From Oceanococcus sp041619555 (GTDB lineage Bacteria > Pseudomonadota > Gammaproteobacteria > Nevskiales > Oceanococcaceae): 11,187 bases of DNA. The stretch spans positions 1 to 11,187 of the forward strand of contig JBFKDQ010000076.1 of NCBI GenBank assembly GCA_041619555.1, in the 5' to 3' direction. A program made the position numbers and the translations under genes. Positions 6,206 to 11,187 of the stretch are shown piece after piece (position 1 is the first letter of the stretch; every line of letters starts with the position of its first letter). The notes below the pieces were generated by a model, which was not told the DNA's origin, searched no databases, and saw only the letters and a program-made list of their open reading frames with translations.

Positions 6206-9010
6206 ATGCTCATGAGTGCTGAAGATGCAGCCGCAGTCCTGTCTGATCGGCAGGCCCATAAGAGATTCGCAGGCCGCTGGCTGACCTATACCGCGCTCGC
6301 CTGGGGCGTTCTGCTGGGCAGTTTCGCCTATCTGGAACATGAGCAATTCCACCTGCGGGTGCTGCACGAAACCACCGAACTGGAATTTCAGCTCTCCGAG
6401 CAGGCGCGCATCATCAGGCACGAGATCTCCGACATCGCCAAGATGACACGCCACCTCGCGGCCATGCATTCCGTCCTGCATTTTCTCGAAAGCAACGACC
6501 CGGAACACCAGCGATTCGCCGAGGCCAGCCTGCTCAGCGTCGCCGCCATCCACCCCGAATTCGTGCAGTTGCGGGTCCTGGATGCACGCGGCAAAGAGCG
6601 AATCCGGGCGGAAAGGTTTGGCGAGCGCATCGAACTGCTGCCGGACGCAAAACTGCAGGACAAGTCGAAACGCTACTACTACACCGAAGGGACCCGGTTG
6701 CAGTACGGTCAGGTCTATCTGTCGCCGATTGATCTGAACATCGAACATGGCCAGATCGAGGTGCCTCACCGCTCGGTCATCCGCACCGTCAGCCGCATCA
6801 ATACTGCCGATGGCAAGCTGGCCGGGATGGTCGTCATCAATGCCGATATCACCCGCCTGATCCTCGACTATGCCGCGACCGTGCTCGACAAACGGGCGGA
6901 TCACATGATGGTTGCGCCTAGCGGCGTCTGGCAACTGGCTGAGGACAAGAGCCTGGAATGGGGCGACCAACTGGCGCATGAGCATCGCTTCTCCACGGCC
7001 CATCCGGCGGTCTGGCAGGCGATACGTTCGCGGGATCGGGGCGCAGTCAAGACCCCCGAGGGCTTCTTCGGCTTTCATACCGTCAATCTGGAGAAAATGG
7101 CCCAGCCCCAACTTGTTGGGACAATGCCCCCGACCATCCTGCTGATCAGGCTGCCCGCCTCAAGTCTCAGCTGGATGCCTTTCGGTCAGCCCTGGGCGAA
7201 TCGCAGCGAACTGCTGGCCGCGATGCTGCTGTCTGCCCTGCTCTGCCTGCTTCTCGCCGGCCTGAGGCATGACAATCTGCGTAAGACCCGCGCACATTTC
7301 CAGAACCTGGAGCGGCTGCGCCTGGCCGGGGTGATCTTCGACAACACCAGCGAAGCCCTGGTGGTGACCGACGCCGACCTGCATGTGATCGCGGTGAATC
7401 GGGCCACCACCGAACTCACCGGTTACAGCGAAGCGGAGATCATCGGCAAGCGTCCCAGCCTGTGGGCTTCCGGTGTTCATGACCACGCTTTCTATGAGGC
7501 CCTTTGGAACAAGGTCAGTCGCAGCGGCCAATGGCAGGGTGAAATCGTCAACCGGCGCAAAGACGGCGGGCAATTCGCCGCCTGGGAAAACATCAGTGCG
7601 GTTCGGGATGCGCGCGGCGAAACCACACACTACGTCGCGATCATGACCGACATCAGCCCGCTCAAGGAAGCCGAAGCGCGGCTGGAGAAACTGGCCTACC
7701 ATGACGCCCTGACCTGGCTGCCCAACCGCGTGCGCCTGTACGGCAATCTGGAACAACTGACCCAGATCAGCCGACGGCAGCAGGGTCATTTCGGCGTCGC
7801 CATCATGGATCTGGACAATTTCAAGGTCATCAACGACAGTCTCGGCCACGACGCCGGCGACGAACTGCTCAAGGTCGTGGCGGAGCGTCTTGGCCATGAA
7901 GCCCGCTCCCAGGACACCATCGCCCGCCTCGGCGGCGACGAGTTCGCCCTGCTCCTGCCCGGCCTGAAGGCTGGACCGGAAGCCGAACACCTGATCCAGC
8001 GCATGCTCACGAAACTGGCCGAGCCGCTGGTCATCAGCGGTCGGGAGATCCGTCCCCAGGCCAGTTGTGGCATTGCGCTTTTCCCGGATGACGGCGACTC
8101 CGGCGCCGACCTGATCAAAGCGGCGGATGCCGCCATGTACGTGGCCAAATCCTTACGCAAGCATTCCTACGCCTTCCATCATCCGGAAATCAACCGCCGT
8201 GCCCAGCGCCGCATGGAGCTGGAGCAGGCCCTGCGCCACGCCTTGAAACATGACGAACTTCGGCTGCACTACCAGCCGCAACTGAATCTGGCATCCGATC
8301 GCATTGAGGCGGTGGAAGCCCTGTTGCGCTGGCAGCATCCGAGCCAGGGCTTCATCACCGCGGCCGAATTCATTCCGATTGCCGAGGAGTCTGGGCTGAT
8401 TAACGAGATCGGCCAATGGGTCATCGAACAGGCCTGCGCACAGAGCCGGATCTGGCATCGCCGCGGCCTCGCCGGCCTGCGCATCGCGGTGAATCTTTCC
8501 GGCCATCAGCTCGGCTACGAGGAAATCAAAACCTGTCTGTTCGGGGCCTTGCAGAAACACGGTCTGGCTACCAGCGGCATGTCCATCGAGCTGGAGGTGA
8601 CCGAAAGCATGCTGATGCAGGATGCGAAGATGATCGACACCCTTGAGGATTTCCGCAGTCACGGGGTCACTCTGGCGCTGGACGACTTCGGCACCGGGTT
8701 TTCCTCTCTCGGCCAGTTGCGCCGCCTGCCGGTGAGTCGCCTCAAGATTGCCGGCGTCTTCGTGCGGGACATGGAAAAGGACCCCGAGGATCTGGCCATC
8801 GTCCGTACCATCGTTCGACTGGCCAAGGACATGAACATGAAAGTTCTGGCGGAAGGGGTTGAAACCGCTTCGCAACGCGCGTTGCTGGAACAAATGGGCT
8901 GCGATGAGATCCAGGGCTATCTGATCGCACCGGCGCTGGATCCGACCGCGCTGGAAGAATTCATGCAGAAGTTTGATCAATTTCCGACGCAGGCCCAACC
9001 GGCAAGCTGA
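6206..9010 (+). CDS. Membrane sensor with PAS, GGDEF and EAL domains (cyclic-di-GMP turnover)
   Basis: This 934-residue inner-membrane protein probably makes and/or degrades cyclic di-GMP. TM1 (25-43) and TM2 (336-353) flank a large periplasmic sensor domain resembling double-Cache domains (KRYYYTEG at about 155, YLSPIDLN from 171, VPHRSVIR, MVVINADIT at about 208). A PAS domain with C-terminal motif spans about 372-485. The GGDEF domain (from 496) has MDLDNFKVINDSLGHDAGD, an intact GGDEF (576-580) and RSQD (567-570), the RxxD inhibitory site five residues before it. The EAL domain keeps EAL (704-706), N763, E797, DD (826-827), K847, E883 and Q903, so both active sites look functional. Changes from consensus are LTWLPNR for LTGLPNR and LKIAGVFV for LKIDxSFV. 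ATG 6206 and ATG 6212 are both possible starts; neither has a clear ribosome-binding site. The ligand and net activity are unknown. Confidence 0.95.
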   Translation: MLMSAEDAAAVLSDRQAHKRFAGRWLTYTALAWGVLLGSFAYLEHEQFHLRVLHETTELEFQLSEQARIIRHEISDIAKMTRHLAAMHSVLHFLESNDPEHQRFAEASLLSVAAIHPEFVQLRVLDARGKERIRAERFGERIELLPDAKLQDKSKRYYYTEGTRLQYGQVYLSPIDLNIEHGQIEVPHRSVIRTVSRINTADGKLAGMVVINADITRLILDYAATVLDKRADHMMVAPSGVWQLAEDKSLEWGDQLAHEHRFSTAHPAVWQAIRSRDRGAVKTPEGFFGFHTVNLEKMAQPQLVGTMPPTILLIRLPASSLSWMPFGQPWANRSELLAAMLLSALLCLLLAGLRHDNLRKTRAHFQNLERLRLAGVIFDNTSEALVVTDADLHVIAVNRATTELTGYSEAEIIGKRPSLWASGVHDHAFYEALWNKVSRSGQWQGEIVNRRKDGGQFAAWENISAVRDARGETTHYVAIMTDISPLKEAEARLEKLAYHDALTWLPNRVRLYGNLEQLTQISRRQQGHFGVAIMDLDNFKVINDSLGHDAGDELLKVVAERLGHEARSQDTIARLGGDEFALLLPGLKAGPEAEHLIQRMLTKLAEPLVISGREIRPQASCGIALFPDDGDSGADLIKAADAAMYVAKSLRKHSYAFHHPEINRRAQRRMELEQALRHALKHDELRLHYQPQLNLASDRIEAVEALLRWQHPSQGFITAAEFIPIAEESGLINEIGQWVIEQACAQSRIWHRRGLAGLRIAVNLSGHQLGYEEIKTCLFGALQKHGLATSGMSIELEVTESMLMQDAKMIDTLEDFRSHGVTLALDDFGTGFSSLGQLRRLPVSRLKIAGVFVRDMEKDPEDLAIVRTIVRLAKDMNMKVLAEGVETASQRALLEQMGCDEIQGYLIAPALDPTALEEFMQKFDQFPTQAQPAS

Positions 9011-9220
9011 ATCGCGCTACAGAACCGATAGGCCGGAATGCTGCGCCGACCGCTCCATTGGCGCCAGCACCACCGTGCCCGAACCCAGGCCGCCGGCCAA
9101 AAGCGAGTGCAAACCATCGCCAATTGCGACAAACTCACGCCGCAGACCAGCGGACAGGGTCTGCTCGACCAGACCTGCGGTCACCAAGGCAAGCTTTTAT
9201 GGAATCCGGGCGTGAGCAGC

Positions 9221-9245
9221 GCGAAGGATAGGAACCGTCCTTCGC
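9221..9245. repeat. 8-bp perfect inverted repeat
   Basis: GCGAAGGA (9221-9228) and TCCTTCGC (9238-9245) are perfect reverse complements separated by 9 bp (about 17 bp centre to centre). No T run follows on either strand, so it is not an intrinsic terminator. It lies about 160 bp before the outer-membrane efflux gene and could be a regulator site. Confidence 0.4.
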
Positions 9246-9290
9246 AGGCAGAAGTCACTGCCAGACATCGTGCTAATGGCATGGTTTCGA

Positions 9291-9314
9291 GCCCGTGCAC
9301 GGGCCATGATGGCC
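9291..9314. promoter_or_regulatory. Overlapping palindromes, candidate operator for the efflux operon
   Basis: GCCCGTGCACGGGC (9291-9304) is a perfect 14-bp palindrome. It overlaps GGCCATGATGGCC (9302-9314), a 13-bp palindrome with a single central base. The pair lies about 90-110 bp before the start codon of the first efflux gene, a usual place for an operator. No regulator gene is adjacent within the window. The role is inferred from position and symmetry alone. Confidence 0.35.
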
Positions 9315-9402
9315 TGCGATACCGCCCTACGATTGACTCAAAGCTTTCCAAGTGGCCCTTTCGCCGAAAGCCAACACCTGTAGTAGACCGTGGAGTTTCC
9401 AG

Positions 9403-10686
9403 ATGCCATTTGCGCGAACACAGCCGCTGACCGGATTGCTTGCCGCCTGCCTGCTGGCCGGTCTGAGCGGCCTGGCCACAGCTCAAAACGCAGAGCTGGC
9501 GGAGCACGAGGCGCTGGTCCGCCAGGCTTTGAGCCAGCACCCGGCGCCGCGCGGTCTGCAAGCGGCGCTGCAAGCCGCCCAGGCCCGCCAGGCTACGGCA
9601 GGCGCCTGGCCGGACCCGCAATTCAGCTGGTCCGTCGCCCCCAAGACCCTGCATAACGGTCTCATCGGTGAGCGCCACAGCTATACGCTCGCGCAGCGCC
9701 TGCCCTGGCCCGGCAAGCGCTCGCGCCAACGCGAGGCACAGTCACATGAAGTTTCGGCGCAGAAGGCCGAGCTGGCCGCCCTGCAACTGCAACTCGGCGA
9801 TCAGGTCCGGCAGGCCTATGCGCAGTGGAATTATCTTGCCGCAGCGCTGAGCGCGAATCGACAAAATCGCGAGCTCCTGGATCAGCTGGCGCAGGTTGCG
9901 CGTGCATCCTACGCCGCTGCAGGCCGCAGCCGCCAGGCCTTGATCGAGATCGAGTTACGGCGCGGCGAGCTGCGGCAGAACGCGTTGCGGCTTGAGCAGC
10001 AGCGTGAGGGCCTCAAAGCCCATCTCAATGCCCTGCTCAACCAGCCCGCAGATGCGGCCATCGCCCTGCAGGGCAGCGCACCGCCCTTGACCGAGATACC
10101 GGAACGCGACGTGTTCATCCATGCGGCCATGACGGACAATTACGAAATCAAGATCATCCAGGCCCGCGGCGCCGCCAGCGAGTCGCGGGCCCAGCGCGCC
10201 CGTCTGGGATTTTTCCCGGACCTGGAAATTCGCGCCAGCTATCTGGGCGCCATGGACCCGGAAGCCAAGCGCTGGCAGGTGGGTCTGGCGCTGGAGTTGC
10301 CGCTCAACCTCACGCGACGACGCGCTGAACTGGACGCGGCCCGCGCCGATGCCCAAAGCTGGCACTGGAAGAATGAAGACCGCAGAAGCCAGCTGGCTGC
10401 CGGCGTGATCGCGGCTCACGCCGGCGCCATGCAGGCGGACCAGAGTGCGGCCCTGTATGCCAGCGAATTGCTGCCTCTGGCCATGGACAGCCTGCGCGCG
10501 GCGCGCTCGCTGTGGCAGTCCGGCCAGGGCGACTTCCAGACCTTGATCGGAGCCGAGCAAGCCCTTCTGCGCCTGCGCCTGGAGCACGCCGGCGCCCTGC
10601 GCGATGGCTGGATTCATCGCAGCGTACTGGACCGCCTGTGCGGTGGCAAACTGACCCGACAACTCTTTCCCCAGGCCAATTCATGA
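9403..10686 (+). CDS. TolC-family outer-membrane efflux protein (CusC/CzcC-like)
   Basis: This would form the outer-membrane channel of a tripartite RND pump that expels metal ions. The 427-residue product has an N-terminal signal (about 1-28, ATAQ|N) and two outer-membrane-efflux repeats rich in long amphipathic helices. In the first half, AWPDPQFSW (68-76) and QRLPWPGKR (98-106) are typical of the CusC/CzcC branch; in the second half, RLGFFPDLEIRASY starts at 267 and ELPLN lies at about 298-302. LLAAC (12-16) resembles a lipobox, so lipoprotein processing at C16 is an alternative; E. coli CusC is a lipoprotein. ATG 9403 is chosen for the signal peptide and for GGAG 7 nt upstream; the open frame extends upstream without support. 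Its TGA overlaps the next start codon (ATGA). Substrate choice rests on the adaptor next door. Confidence 0.9.
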   Translation: MPFARTQPLTGLLAACLLAGLSGLATAQNAELAEHEALVRQALSQHPAPRGLQAALQAAQARQATAGAWPDPQFSWSVAPKTLHNGLIGERHSYTLAQRLPWPGKRSRQREAQSHEVSAQKAELAALQLQLGDQVRQAYAQWNYLAAALSANRQNRELLDQLAQVARASYAAAGRSRQALIEIELRRGELRQNALRLEQQREGLKAHLNALLNQPADAAIALQGSAPPLTEIPERDVFIHAAMTDNYEIKIIQARGAASESRAQRARLGFFPDLEIRASYLGAMDPEAKRWQVGLALELPLNLTRRRAELDAARADAQSWHWKNEDRRSQLAAGVIAAHAGAMQADQSAALYASELLPLAMDSLRAARSLWQSGQGDFQTLIGAEQALLRLRLEHAGALRDGWIHRSVLDRLCGGKLTRQLFPQANS

Positions 10687-11187
10687 GCTTGCGCAAAATC
10701 ATCATTCCGGCCGCCCTGATCCTGTTCGGTCTCGTGCTCTTCCTGCTGCTGCGCGGCCTGCGACCCGATGGCCCCTGCCAGGATGGCAGCGCGGCCGCCT
10801 ACTGGGTCGCCCCGATGGACCCCAATTATCGCCGCGACCGGCCCGGTAAATCGCCGATGGGCATGGACCTGGTGCCCTACTGTGAGCGGCAGCCGGACGC
10901 CGCGGGCGACGTGCAGATCTCTCCGCAGGTCCAGCAGAACCTGGGGGTGCGCAGCGTCCTGGTCGAGCGCGGCCCCTTGCAGCATGAGATTTCGGCGCCC
11001 GGCACGGTAGCCTACGCAGAGGATCGGCAGCAGATGATTCATACGCGCACGGAAGGCTGGATCGAAAAGCTGTACGCACACAGCGAGGGCGACGCGATCG
11101 GCAAAGGCCAGGTGCTGTACGAGTTGTTCGCCCCGGTTCTGGTCAGCGCCCAGAGTGAATACCTGGGCAGCCCGGACAACCCGGGCA
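10683..11187 (+). CDS. CusB-type periplasmic adaptor of a heavy-metal RND efflux pump (partial)
   Basis: Membrane-fusion proteins link the RND pump to the outer-membrane channel. The first 168 residues are present and the frame is open at the window end. An N-terminal membrane anchor (about 6-24) is followed by a small metal-binding segment, APMDPNYRRDRPGKSPMGM (44-61 and on to DLVPYC). M45, M59 and M61 match the three methionines that bind Cu(I)/Ag(I) in E. coli CusB, with one residue fewer in between. QNLGVRSVLVERGPL (86-100) begins the barrel region, and GWIEKLYAHSEGDAIGKGQ plus SAQSEYL (about 125-161) form the lipoyl-like and hairpin entry. ATG 10683 overlaps the preceding stop by 4 nt, indicating coupling. 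A copper/silver role is likely; related adaptors in cobalt-zinc-cadmium systems share this segment. Confidence 0.93.
   Translation, partial: MSLRKIIIPAALILFGLVLFLLLRGLRPDGPCQDGSAAAYWVAPMDPNYRRDRPGKSPMGMDLVPYCERQPDAAGDVQISPQVQQNLGVRSVLVERGPLQHEISAPGTVAYAEDRQQMIHTRTEGWIEKLYAHSEGDAIGKGQVLYELFAPVLVSAQSEYLGSPDNPG

Larger units (their letters stand above)
9011..9402. other. 392-bp intergenic region before the efflux operon
   Basis: No gene here is well supported and no intrinsic terminator is visible after the GGDEF/EAL gene. A minus-strand open frame of 55 codons (GTG 9184 to TAG 9017) has plausible codon use but no recognised product. The region holds the dyads annotated separately at 9221-9245 and 9291-9314. 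TTGACT (9333-9338) could be a -35 element, but no matching -10 lies 16-19 bp downstream. GGAG at 9392-9395 is the ribosome-binding site of the next gene. Confidence 0.6.

Noticed and set aside
7160..8998. Minus-strand open frames of 276 and 281 codons opposite the GGDEF/EAL gene, and one of 309 codons at 6182-7111
   Set aside because: The + strand encodes recognisable sensor, PAS, GGDEF and EAL domains throughout. The antisense products are low-complexity shadows.
9038..9430. 130-codon + strand open frame between the GGDEF/EAL gene and the efflux gene
   Set aside because: Its composition is rich in Arg, Gln and His with no family resemblance or ribosome-binding site, and it runs into the efflux gene in another frame.

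Overview
The window reads as a stretch of a GC-rich (roughly 60-65% in most of the coding sequence) gammaproteobacterial chromosome. The evidence is the gene order infC-rpmI-rplT-pheS-pheT-ihfA-merR-like regulator-tRNA-Pro, all on the + strand, together with close matches to the Escherichia coli proteins, an IHF alpha subunit, and a CusCB-type RND efflux operon. I cannot fix the genus. A Chromatiales-like or other non-enteric gammaproteobacterium is a reasonable guess and no more.

Bases 1-5121 are core information-processing genes: the C-terminus of initiation factor IF-3, ribosomal proteins L35 and L20, both subunits of phenylalanyl-tRNA synthetase, IHF alpha, a small MerR-family regulator and tRNA-Pro(GGG). 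Spacing is tight from pheS onward: 7 nt between pheS and pheT, 1 nt between pheT and ihfA, and a 29-nt overlap between ihfA and the regulator. Two junctions hold RNA structure. The 108-nt rpmI-rplT gap contains a chain of alternative hairpins ending in a run of T, and the rplT-pheS gap has a perfect palindrome followed by a strong intrinsic terminator, presumably an attenuator. The 3' ends of pheS and pheT are unusually AT-rich and carry matches to the IHF consensus. The tRNA has its own promoter, whose TATAAT overlaps the stop codon of the regulator gene, and a strong terminator follows it.

Bases 5122-9402 are less conserved. A minus-strand gene for an exported protein I cannot name (5250-6029) is divergent from a 934-residue membrane protein with periplasmic sensor, PAS, GGDEF and EAL domains. 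Both cyclic-di-GMP catalytic sites and the inhibitory I-site are intact by motif. A 392-nt gap rich in dyad symmetry follows.

Bases 9403-11187 begin a heavy-metal efflux operon: a TolC/CusC-type outer-membrane protein overlaps by ATGA a CusB-type periplasmic adaptor that runs off the window. The RND pump would be expected next.

I found no CRISPR array, insertion sequence, phage gene or recognisable defence system. The most interesting material is regulatory: possible nucleic-acid switches at rpmI-rplT and rplT-pheS, and AT-rich islands inside pheS and pheT that look selected at the DNA level.
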